From the NCBI GenBank assembly GCA_025024175.1, contig QCXZ01000137.1:24676001-24740000 (forward strand): a stretch of 64,000 nucleotides of DNA, given 5' to 3'. Shown here in pieces: positions 1 through 8,699 of this stretch. The DNA comes from Rhyzopertha dominica. Taxonomy: Eukaryota; Arthropoda; Insecta; Coleoptera; Bostrichidae. The notes beneath the pieces are model-generated. The model was not told where the DNA came from and ran no database searches. It saw only the letters and a list, made by a program, of their open reading frames with translations. Numbering within the stretch: position 1 is the stretch's first letter; each line of letters opens with the position of its first letter. A program made the translations under genes and the position numbers.

Positions 1-135
1 CATTTCCTCTAAATGTAGATCTATTAAACTTTTATCAATTTACCACTTGTGATGTGGTTCGTATGTTACTACAGTGTAGCCTACTAGAGCTCCCGTTATT
101 AAACATATTTTTAATGTATCACTTGGTGAGGACCT

Positions 136-1393
136 ATTCCAAAGACCTCTAGGCTAGAGACGGGTTCTGGCTTGAGACCTGTTAGCATTATGCCTGCGCT
201 TTTAAAGGTGTTCGAGAAGATATAGACAGCTCAGATCCTTCGCCACTTTGATATCAATCAGTCACGGTTCAGTAGAGGGTTTAGTTGTGAGACAACACTT
301 ATGAAGGTGATAAACTCTATACTCAAATCATTGGATCAAAATAAATTAGCTTTGCTTATACTGATCGACGTCTCTAAAGCATTGGACACCTTGGATCATA
401 GCTTATTACTTGCTCTCCTGCATTATTACGGTTTCATGCCATCTGCTACAAAATTTATAAAGAACAATGTTATTAATAAGAATCAGCGTGTTTGCGTCGG
501 TGATAGAACCTCATCACTTGACATATTGAAATCAGGAGTTCCTCAGGGGTCTATTTTGGGACCATTACTGTTCTGCTTATATGTTGCAAATTTCTCAAAG
601 AAATTAAATTTTTGTCATATTCATCAGTACACTGATGACATTTGCTCTTTATGGAGGAAGATGTTATATCATCCTTGGACACAATTAATAAAGATTTTCT
701 TGGATAATGCAAGCAATCACGCGTTCGTTTTAAACTTTAATAAATCTAAGATCATCCTGTTCGGTAATACGTTTAATGAGAAGGCTCGCAATATTTTAAA
801 GCTGAGACTGGTCGTACAATTACAGGGTACAACTTTACAATTTACCGACACCGCCAAAAAGCTAGGTATAATCATAGATTATAAATTAAGATTTAAGGAG
901 TACATTTCGAAAGTGAACCAAAAAGCTTATATAAACTTTAAAATTCTGTACAGTAATCAAATGGTGTAGAGCTTTGATTTGAGGATAAAACTCTGCGAAC
1001 TCTTGGTGCTGTCTCATTTCAACCATGGTAGTGGTGTTTATCCTTGCTTGGATAGTGGCTGTATCAGAAGGGTGCTGGTTGTTCAGAACCCCTGTCTTAG
1101 ACACGAACGCAGCCACACCCTCATGGCTGAATATGCAATCCAGAAGACTTCTTCATTGTGCAGTCACTATCCATAAAATACGGTTTCGAACAGATATTCA
1201 CAGTATGAATGTCAGCCAGATAAGTTCGCTCTCAGTACAACCGCATAACCATACATTTTTTGAAAAAAAGCTTTGAATACAACGCTAGTCATGTGTATAA
1301 CGGTCTTCCGTCTGATGTCAGAGAAATATCTATTACTAGTTTAAAAAAACGCTGCAAATTGAATCAATACTTCCACATCCAATTGTCAAAATG
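136..1393 (+). pseudogene. Broken non-LTR (CR1/Jockey-type) reverse transcriptase, C-terminal half
   Basis: This is the remnant of a LINE ORF2 reverse transcriptase, which would copy element RNA into DNA at a nicked target. The reading frame can be followed from about 136 ('LRPVSIMPALLKVFEK', the usual start of RT block 1) through a stop near 223. It continues to 'LLILIDVSKALDTLDHS' (block with the first catalytic Asp), 'GVPQGSILGPLLF', and the active-site box, which reads YTDD instead of the usual YADD. A stop at 967-969 follows. Related sequence continues in shifted frames ('LVLSHFNHGSGVYPCLDSG', 'LNMQSRRLLHCAVTIHKI') to a C-terminus near 1393. The N-terminal endonuclease domain is absent, as in a 5'-truncated copy. 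At least one stop and two frameshifts make it non-functional. Clade placement (CR1/Jockey group) is from motif wording only. Confidence 0.85.
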
Positions 1394-2236
1394 ACATTCA
1401 CGTTTTTATTTCTTATACTGTACGATTAGTAATCAGATTTTGAGCATTTTGTCTCTCAACACATTTTTTCTAAGACAAAGTCCTCGTGGTATTAGCAAAA
1501 ATATATAAATTTTAAAATCGGTTTTTTTCAAATAACTCGAAAATTATTAACTTAAAAAAATTACAAAAGTGCTTTCTGATCAGAAATTTGATTTTCTATA
1601 TAATACCAAAATTTAAAAAAAAATCGTACGAGCAGGGACTAAAATAGGTTTTTTGCAAATATTTCGAAAATGTCAAAATTTTGAATAAATTTTCTAAGAC
1701 ACTTTTTGTGATAAATTTTATTTCCTATCTGATGGCATTTTCATTTTTTTGATATATTAAACATATTTGGAGATATTTAGGAAAAACCGTTTTCTTTAAG
1801 TGACGCTTTTTTGCTAATATCTTCTAAACAGTTTGCTACACCGAAAATTTATAAGAACTAATAATACTCGCAGTTATACTACTAATTACATACTAAAACG
1901 AAAAAAATATAAAAAAAATAAAAATTTGCAAAAAGAGTAGTTACCCCTCAATTTCGCCCCCTTCCCGATAACCTACTTACCCCACAAACAATAGGTCGCT
2001 TTGGGCAGTTGAGATTTATACGTTTGCCAAATTTCAAGTTCATATATTAAGTCTTTCGAAAGTTACCGTGTATACAAACAAAACCACAGACACACAGACA
2101 AAAAATTTTTTTGCTCAAATTTTGTTTTTTTGCGTTTTCGGCCATTTTAAAGCGAATGAGCAAAAAAAAATTTTGAAAATTTTTTTCGCGATACAATACT
2201 TCCCATCCGTTGAATGTGGAAATAAAATACGTGCGT
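1394..2236 (+). repeat. 3' untranslated segment of the LINE, copy 1
   Basis: AT-rich noncoding DNA directly follows the reverse transcriptase remnant. It recurs in reverse orientation at 6549-7375, and part of it recurs at 22693-23105. In the second copy the homology runs continuously from the last RT codons (AAACGCTGCAAATTGAATC here) to the same 3' end, which supports this being the element's own 3' UTR rather than a neighbour. The 3' end carries a small hairpin (CATCC-GTT-GGATG in copy 2; here one base differs) followed by ATGTGGAAATAA. Several short ORFs inside it are incidental. Confidence 0.75.
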
Positions 2237-2811
2237 ACTGGCCACCTTCGCTCCTAACATAACAGTCGACATTTCAGTTATTATAAATCTAATTGTCTTG
2301 TATTTTTTGCTTCCTCTAATATTAATGTTAATATGCGTAATTAGAGTTTTCAGACATATGTTAACGCTGACATTTTTATATACTCCTAACTCGGTTGAGT
2401 GGAAGAGCAGGATCAGTGGTCTCGCTGGTACTGAACTCCGCCGTTTTGGTCCACATAAGTTATATTGTTACTTGTTTATTCAATTTCGTTTCCTCTTATA
2501 TCATTCATTTGAAACTTTTGTTTGTTTCGTGGAATTTAAAAATGGAATGTGAACCAAAAGGATCGGACACAACGTTTCGAAAACAGCAGTTTTCATCGTC
2601 AGGTTATCTTAAATTAATGCACAAGCGCGATTGGAATTCTGCTCAATCATCATCTTGAAAATGAACAAAGGAAAAATATCTTCAAAATTTCAAACAATAT
2701 TAATATTTAAAAAGCAAATCTGATCAACTTACATGAATGCTTGAGCAAAATGCCTCACATCATTGTTACTAGCAGTTATTTTGATTAGTACATGGGGATC
2801 AAATAAAAACA
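2237..2811. other. Unannotated spacer with one Penelope-tail-like motif
   Basis: Two overlapping plus-strand ORFs (84 and 87 codons, 2298-2658) show no motif I recognise. The only structured item is the minus-strand motif at 2570-2601, listed separately. The rest is AT-rich DNA with no gene evidence. Confidence 0.4.
2570..2601 (-). other. Hammerhead-like / Penelope-tail motif
   Basis: On the minus strand this reads CTGACGA, one T, a perfect 6-bp stem (GAAAAC with GTTTTC, loop TGCT), then GAAACGTT. The order CTGANGA - stem - GAAAC is that of a hammerhead ribozyme core, and such ribozymes are known in Penelope-like elements. The extra unpaired base before the stem is not canonical. Similar motifs occur at 5479, 32079, 48261 and 55745. 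Confidence 0.4.
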
Positions 2812-2834
2812 ATTATTATTATTATTATTATTAT
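2812..2834. repeat. (ATT)n microsatellite
   Basis: About seven to eight uninterrupted ATT units. It sits just before the diverged minisatellite that follows. Confidence 0.9.
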
Positions 2835-2837
2835 CAT

Positions 2838-3945
2838 AAGTTGTTTAGTATTTCGTTAGTATTTCTTATTGCTCTATACCGGAAACCTAGCAGGCATCCT
2901 ATTCTCGAAATATAAAGCTAATGTTTTCTGTCAACCAACTTCACATTTAGCTGAAAACTAGAAGTACTAATGTCATTACCCTACGATGTTTAGTGATTTT
3001 AAGTGCCTCATGCCAGGAACACCAGCGGATAAGCAAATGTTTTTTTCTACCAACTTTACAATTAGAAGACTAATGTTCATACCTCACGATGTTGTTGAGT
3101 GCATCATACCGGAACCCTTGCGGTCACTCCATTTTTGAGATAATACAAGCCAACTTCACAATTAGTGAACAACTGGAAGCACTAATGTCCACTATTCTAT
3201 TAGGTTTAGTGTTTTGTTAGAACCTTATAGCTTGAACTCCAGCGGACACCCCTTTCTTCTCCAATTCGCTTTTTTTAAATAAATCCTTGTAAGTAAATAG
3301 GTGTAGCTTTATAACTCGTACAAGATTGTTTATAAGTGACAGACAGCTTACTATAATTTATATTAAAATAAAAAATTCTTACTATCGTAACATAAATTTA
3401 AAGAAAGCTCAGGACTGTAAGTATGAAAAATATTGCATTGGAAAGTTTGATTCGTTTATCAGTATTTTTGAAGCGAACTAAGTTAAGAACGTTGACTTAC
3501 TACAATAAATAAAAGATAATTTTGAATTTTTGTTAACTTAAATGCAGATCGAATGTCAATTTTGCTTTTTATAAATTAAATCATCTCAATCAAATAGATG
3601 CAGAATGTGCCATTTTTTTCTAGTTTCAATAATTATTTACCAACATTTTTATACTGACAACGTTTTTTGTCTACAAACTTCACATTTAGAGGACAATTAT
3701 GTAGAAGCACTAATGTTATACTACTTCCGATGTTTAGTTCTTCGTTAGTGCTTCGCAGTGCTTCATATCGTGAACCTCAACGGGCAATTCATTCTTGAGA
3801 TATAAATAAACGAACGTTTTTTGTTTGCCAACATCACATTTAGCGGACAACTATAAGCACTAATGTTTATTACCCTATAATATTTAGTACTTCGTTAGTG
3901 TTTCTTAGTGCTTGATTTTCCGGATACGGTCCGAATTAGTCACTT
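2838..3945. repeat. Diverged minisatellite, about six units of 100-154 bp
   Basis: A phrase recurs with drift: CTTCACATTTAGCGGACAAC, then GAAGCACTAATGT, 'TACCCTACGATGTTTAGT', 'CTTCGTTAGTGCTT', 'CATACCGGAACCT', and 'ATTCTTGAGATATAA'. Unit anchors (CTTCACATTTA-like) lie at 2939, 3054, 3154, 3678 and 3832, with a partial unit in front of 2939. Anchor spacing is 115, 100 and 154 bp where units are adjacent. The array is interrupted at about 3270-3660 by other repeat DNA. Within units the sub-phrase TTAGTGCTT is itself repeated. No coding potential. Confidence 0.75.
3545..3660 (+). repeat. Dispersed repeat segment, also at 7405-7500
   Basis: Shared wording with 7405-7500 in the same orientation: 'AAATCATCTCAATCA', 'TAGTTTCAATAA', 'TATTTA', 'TATAC', GACA. 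At 3660 it runs into a minisatellite unit; at 7405 it lies next to the inverted LINE 3' segment. It may be part of the interspersed unit that carries the minisatellite. Confidence 0.6.
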
Positions 3946-3978
3946 TCACTGTCACTGTCGGCTTCCAAACTGATTATT

Positions 3979-4445
3979 ATATACTGTCACATATAGAGTC
4001 CAGTAAAGGTTCATTAGCAAAAAAGAAATCTTCAACCTTTTTAGCATGTTGGCAATAGGATTCCCAATCTTTTACAGCAAATGTATTGAAAAATTCGTCA
4101 CATAGCGATTCCACCTTGTCCAAATTAAAGTCCACGTTTCTGTCTGCAACAAAGTGCTTCAATGCAGTCCAAACCATCTCAATGAAGTTCAAGTCGGGGT
4201 AACAGAATGGAAGTTAGAGAACATCGTGGTCCTTTGTCATTAGCAACTTGCCGATGACGTATGCTCTGGAACGGAGTTTATGGAGTTTAATCAGCTCTTA
4301 GAACTCGACCTGTAACCAACCATTTTATCACTTCTTCCTTCCTTGCACACATATTAGGGCATTTTCGACTTTGCCATTATAGTAAGGCGCATTACCGATC
4401 ATACAAGCACACTTTGTGGCAAATTTTGTAACAACTTTTGCTCCA
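3979..4445 (-). pseudogene. Tc1/mariner-superfamily transposase, C-terminal DDE part (decayed)
   Basis: Read on the minus strand, this is the C-terminal half of a cut-and-paste transposase. From high to low coordinates: 'ATKCACMIGNAPYYNG' at about 4410-4360 corresponds to the family's 'VMDNAPYH' block, with the second catalytic Asp replaced by Gly. After frame breaks and stops comes 'HDVL' - stop - 'LPFCYPDLNFIEMVW', the block with the third acidic residue (Glu of N-x-I-E). A 71-codon open tail then ends at a stop at 3977-3979 ('DWESYCQHAKKVEDFFF'). The matching N-terminal part lies at 5553-5819, with a Penelope-like fragment in between. The lost catalytic Asp and several stops make it inactive. 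Confidence 0.7.
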
Positions 4446-4692
4446 CCTATTTTTTATAGTTTTGAAAGCTCATTTCACTGTGGTGAAATGTTTTACTTTA
4501 TGACTTGAACCTCAGGTAAGCGTTTGCCATTTACGTTCCCTGCGTTTAAAGTAATTACTTTTTGGCACAGGTTGGCGCAAAAATCGTTTGTACCATCGCT
4601 TCAGGATTTCAAATGAGTATGGTATGAATGGATATATGTCTTGTTCATGTATATTATTATAGATAATTAAGACGCATTTGTTGAATATTTGG
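4446..4692 (-). other. Short segment between transposase half and Penelope fragment
   Basis: A 77-codon minus-strand ORF (4512-4745) contains 'SFEILKRWYKRFLRQPVPK', which looks protein-like, but its 3' neighbour reads into Penelope sequence on the other strand. It could be part of the missing middle of the split transposase or unrelated. I do not recognise it. Confidence 0.25.
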
Positions 4693-5545
4693 TTTTTCTC
4701 CCTACCCTTCCTGGATATGATGGTGGCAAGGAAACAAGACGGCACGCTAGGACATCGGGTCTATAGGAAGCCAACCTACACGGATGCAGATTCACAGCAT
4801 CACCCCGCCCAAAACATTAACACGCTGATACAACGAGTGAAGCTAATCAGCGAACCAGACCACCTAGAAGAGGAATTATTAGAACANCTNCGCAAAACAC
4901 TACAGAAGAACGGGCATCATAAGGCANGGATTGAGAAGGCTATCAACATTTAACCACAGAGGAAGGAACCAGAAGAACATCGCTGCAACATATTTGTTTG
5001 CCCTACGTCAATGAATATACAGATAAGATCGAACAGTTGCTGAGAAGACATCAGGTAAACACCATCTTGAGCGCCCCGGGAAAGATAGCTAACGCCTTTC
5101 CAAAGTGTCGTTCGGCGACTGAGGAGCCACAAACACGGGGTGTGTATAGCATCCCATGCAGCTGTAGCAAGGTTTACATCGACCAAACCGGAAAGCACAT
5201 CAGCACAAGAATCAAAGAACACATCAGGAACACCAGGAACCGGCAGTGTGACAGATCGGCTGTAACAACACCGAATCATCACATTCGACAAGGCACAAAT
5301 GCTGTCGAGGGAAGCGAGATTCTNGCCGAGATTGTACAATGGGCTATCGAAATCCAGAAGAATCCGCATAGTTATAACCGAGACTGAGGCGTTGAACTAT
5401 ACCTGGAATATGGAAACGCTTACGCTTCAGTGAACCGGACGAGTATAAATTCAGGAGCAGACTAAGACACTTCAGTTTCTGAGGAAGACACCGGCATCAT
5501 TGTCGAAACATCAAGAGCAAACAAGCAACGTGGGAAGCAGCCCGG
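4693..5545 (+). pseudogene. Penelope-like element: RT tail plus GIY-YIG endonuclease (broken)
   Basis: A 3' fragment of a Penelope-like retroelement. 'LPFLDMMVARKQDGTLGHRV' with 'YRKPTYTD' is the usual thumb region of the Penelope RT. It is followed by 'HHPAQNINTLIQRVKLISEP' and 'EEELLE', a frameshift near 4950, then 'LPYVNEYTDKIEQLLRRHQV'. The GIY-YIG endonuclease begins with 'GVYSIPCSCSKVYIDQTGK' (the second Tyr of GIY-YIG is present in KVYI; the following Gly is Asp) and continues 'TRIKEHIRNTRN'. The endonuclease nicks target DNA for priming. Stops occur at 4951 and 5385, and four N bases fall inside it (4887, 4890, 4927, 5324). The 5' truncation is typical. It separates the two halves of a minus-strand transposase, so it probably inserted into that older element. 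Confidence 0.8.
5479..5510 (+). other. Hammerhead-like motif in Penelope 3' tail
   Basis: CTGAGGA, one A, a 4-bp stem (GACA with TGTC, ten-base loop), then GAAACATC. It lies just downstream of the broken GIY-YIG reading frame, which ties this motif class to a Penelope-like element. As in the other copies there is one unpaired base before the stem. Confidence 0.4.
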
Positions 5546-5552
5546 AAAACGA

Positions 5553-5819
5553 GATGTTAGTCTTATTTCTTCGTTTTTTGTCTGGCGTCAAGAAACTTCC
5601 TTGTTCACCATCTTCATTTGCTGTCATTTCCTTATCGACATTCTGCACACTCCTCAGACTGATAACTGTTATCACCACAGCAGCACGCTCCTGAACTTTT
5701 TTGAGTTCCTTTAAGGGTTGATTCGACTCTGCTTCTCGCCGCATAAAGTGTATCACATTTGCGATAACTCCTCGGGTTTGGCCGCACTTTTTATTTATCA
5801 GTTTGGAACTAATTTTCAT
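5553..5819 (-). pseudogene. Tc1/mariner-superfamily transposase, N-terminal part
   Basis: The minus-strand frame opens at 5819 with 'MKISSKLINKKCGQTRGVIA' and 'FMRREAES', then 'PLKELKKVQERAAVVI'. This resembles the DNA-binding N-terminus of a group of insect Tc1/mariner-type transposases ('...REAENGSPILPFEKVQERVA...' as I remember it). It continues to 'FLTPDKKRRNKT' and then runs into Penelope tail sequence at about 5550. It is therefore the other half of the broken transposase at 3979-4445; the middle part with the first catalytic Asp is missing or unrecognised. Confidence 0.55.
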
Positions 5820-6548
5820 GATAAAATTGAAAAGCGCACTAAACGTAGGTAGGTGAATATTGAATACACACTTCCAATGGAATGGTTATATTTTTTTCAA
5901 AATGCCTTTGACCGTTACTCGAAGTTCAGGAGAGGTTTCTTCCCCTATCTTGTCGTAGAGTGACAAAGATCATTGAAGCTTGATAGGTCTCGGCTACATA
6001 TATATTTTCCATATAATGTCTGATAGTTTCATCTATCTGTTATTGACAGATTAATTCCGCTCTGACGACAAGGATGTTAGTCGTAGATGAAATGCGTCTT
6101 TGACGGATCAAGTTTGAAACTAAACCTGGTGAAACCTCATAATGCAATGACCTTACGACTTAGTACTGCACAAAGCAGTTCCAATTACCTAGGGAAAATA
6201 AACAACCCTGCATCAGAGCCTGATATATGATAGTTATCTATTTTTTAAGGTTAGATTTGATAGTTCGGTTCCCTCTGCTATATCCTTTATAAACATTTAA
6301 ACTTCGCGACACTATTTTGCCCTAAAATACCGGACTATTGCGGTTCTGTAATGTATTTAGTGACTATAGCTGATGATAGGTCTACCTAACCTCCCTCACG
6401 ACAACTACTTCCTAAAGTTGGTTGTGGTGTTGTGGTGCAGACAACATAGCACAGACATGCATTTTATTTATAGTAGCATTTTTGTTTGTAATTCCAAGCA
6501 AGCACGTAAAATAAATTTTGTAGAAAATTGCCTTCGAAAGTATTAATT
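5820..6548. other. Unannotated DNA
   Basis: No ORF or motif that I recognise. It probably contains the outer part of the split transposon. The 15-mer ACTATAGCTGATGAT occurs at 6363 and again at 7566. Confidence 0.3.
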
Positions 6549-7375
6549 ATTTTCACATCCAACGGATGGGAAGTATTGTACTGCGAAAAAAATTTTCAAA
6601 AATTTTTATTTGCTCATTCGCTTTAAAATGGTCGAAAACGTAAAAAAAAACAAAATTTGAGCAAAAAAATTCTTGTCTGTGTGGCTGTGTCGGTGTGTCT
6701 GTGGTTTTGTTTGTGGCGACGATAACTTTCGAAAGACTTAATATATGAACTTGAAATTTGGCAAAAGTATAGATCTCAACTACCCAAAGCGACCTATCGT
6801 ATTTGGGGTAAGTAGGGTATCAGAAAGAAGGCGAAATTGGGGGGTATCTAACCGTTTTGCAAATTTTTATTTTTTTTCGTTTTAGTATGTGATTAGTAGT
6901 ATAACTGCAAGTATTATTCGTCCTTATCTTTAGAAGATATTACGGTTTTTCCTAAATATGTCCGAATATATTTAATATATTCAAAAAATGAAAATACCAT
7001 CAGATAGGAAATAAAATTTCTCACAGTGTCTCAGAAAATTTATCCAAAATTTAGACATTTTCGAAATATTTCCAAAAAAAAACTAATTTGGTCCCTGTTC
7101 GTACGATTTTTTTAAATTTTGGTATTACATAGGAAATCAAATTTCCGATCGGAAAGCACTCTTGAATTTTTTTGTTAAGTTAATACTTTTCGAGTTATTA
7201 GGAAAAAACAGATTTTAAAAATTTATGTATTTTTGCTAATATCACGAGGGCCATTTGTCTTAGAAAAAATGTGTTGAGGGAAAAATGCTCAAAACCTGAT
7301 TACTAATCGTATAGCATAAGAACTAAACGTAAATGTCATTTTGACAATTGGTCGTGGAAGTATTAATTCAATTTG
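6549..7375 (-). repeat. 3' untranslated segment of the LINE, copy 2 (inverted)
   Basis: Reverse-complement match to 1340-2236 over its whole length, from the hairpin end (CATCCAACGGATG) to the last RT codons (GATTCAATTTGCAG-like). Compared with copies 1 and 3 it lacks two internal stretches: the 'TTCTCAGTGCAGCAAAC'-type segment and the 'CCGTCACTTAAAAAAC'-type segment. It looks like a severely 5'-truncated LINE insertion on the minus strand. Confidence 0.75.
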
Positions 7376-7404
7376 CAGCGGTTTTTTAATGTTTGCTAGT
7401 ACAA

Positions 7405-7500
7405 AAAAATGAGATTAGTATTGATTTTGGCTTTTATTGATCAAATCATCTCAATCAGATAGTTTCAATAACTATTTAGCGAGATTTTCTATACAGACAT
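7405..7500 (+). repeat. Second copy of the 3545-3660 repeat segment
   Basis: Same orientation and wording as 3545-3660 ('TCAAATCATCTCAATCAGAT', 'AGTTTCAATAACTATTTA'), minus about 25 bases in the middle. Confidence 0.6.
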
Positions 7501-7619
7501 CCAATAATTTGGTCCATCCTAAAGTACGTAGACCTCTCTTGGGTCTCTTGGGCCTCAAGATGTGAACTATAGCTGATGATTACGGGACTCTTGGCTCTAA
7601 TAAGTTTATAAATGTCAAA

Positions 7620-7989
7620 GATTTGCTTTGTTACAATGCATTCCTTGGCATCTGATAAAAGATCGTGTCACGTTCGCATTACGTCATCACACACGTCACC
7701 TATGCACCAAAGGGGCCGATTTACTTCCTCAGAGCAAAATCAATAACGCACCCCTATGGAGCGTTAACTCCAGCTGCCACACTTAGGTGGCGCCCAGTTT
7801 CGGATTCTTTGCGGAATCGCTTTCACCCCAGTGATAGTAATCCTACCCGCCCCAAAATGTCCGCCCGAGTTTTCATTGATTCTCTCGTGTTATTGTAATC
7901 ACATCATACGGTTCCGGTTTGTTAGTTTTTGTTTATTGAAGTGTCCCAAAAAGGAACGCAGTTATCGATTAGTACCTTGCGCTAATGAG
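7620..7989 (+). promoter_or_regulatory. GC-richer promoter/first-exon-like block
   Basis: This block stands out from AT-rich surroundings by its CpG and C content (ACGTCATCACACACGTCACC, 'GGTGGCGCCCAG', 'TACCCGCCCCAAAATGTCCG') and ends in a strong plus-strand splice donor, GAG|GTAAGC, with the cut after 7989. A CTCF-like core lies at 7784-7794. Open frames of 66-77 codons cross it, but none has a recognisable product, and splicing to the exon at 8591 gives an immediate stop (GAG ATC TAA). It could be a noncoding first exon or a transposon promoter. Confidence 0.35.
7784..7794 (+). promoter_or_regulatory. CTCF-core-like site TAGGTGGCGCC
   Basis: TAGGTGGCGCC preceded by GCCACACT closely resembles the insect CTCF core (A-G-R-T-G-G-C-G-C as remembered). 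Related sites occur at 51987, 53378 and 58755. Binding is not shown by the sequence. Confidence 0.35.
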
Positions 7990-8590
7990 GTAAGCACCAA
8001 AGATGCTAGTGAAAACAGTGTTTTTAGGTAGCTGATACGTAATTCCATTTTTGTATCGAAATATCACTTTATTTATTATTATTATACCCACACATTTTCT
8101 AACATATGCGTTCGAAAACACTACTCGTCAATTTTTACAAACGAAGATAATTCTATTGTCCAACAAGATCACCTCACACTACTTCAACATTGTCATGCAA
8201 GGTATATTAAAAAAATAATGCTACAAAGTTGGTTGATGCACATATTGGGTTGTCAATTTTTCCAAACCGTTATGCTAGGTACCACATTTTTGAAACTTAC
8301 ATATTCCATAAACCCTAATAAAATCACTTAGTACATTAAGTATTAGAATATTTAATCTGATAACGATAACTAATAATTGATTAATTTTATTCCAAATTTA
8401 AGTGTATCCTACCATATTCCTCAAATTACTAATTTATATTATTTTTTCGTGGTTGCATATCATATTAGCTAAGTTTCAGTTTTTGTTTACTTAATCAAGT
8501 ATTGCAAATGTTTTATGCAAACTGGCAAATTATGTTCATTCAGTGCTTACATTTTTTCTGGTGTTTAGTGCATATATTACTCTCTTGCAG

Positions 8591-8699
8591 ATCTAAATTT
8601 CATTATGCTGCTCCATCTGGACTGTGGATAGAAACATTTTAGAGAGAAGTGCAATTCCGCACAGGATGGAAGATAACTGCAGAGGACCAGTGCTCATCA
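8591..8699 (+). other. Exon-like segment with good splice sites
   Basis: 109 bases sit between an acceptor (pyrimidine-rich ...TACTCTCTTGCAG) and a donor (TCA|GTAAGTAC) on the plus strand. It lies 601 bases after the donor at 7990, so the two could be consecutive exons of one transcript. Stops occur in the frames that matter, except that one frame continues 'VQFRTGWKITAEDQCSS' into the donor. It may be a 5'UTR or long noncoding RNA exon. No family recognised. Confidence 0.35.

Noticed and set aside
886..1116. Minus-strand ORF over the LINE RT
   Set aside because: Antisense shadow of the recognised reverse transcriptase.
2838..3945. CRISPR-like array
   Set aside because: Units are long, diverged and contiguous, without identical short repeats and unique spacers; the genome is eukaryotic.
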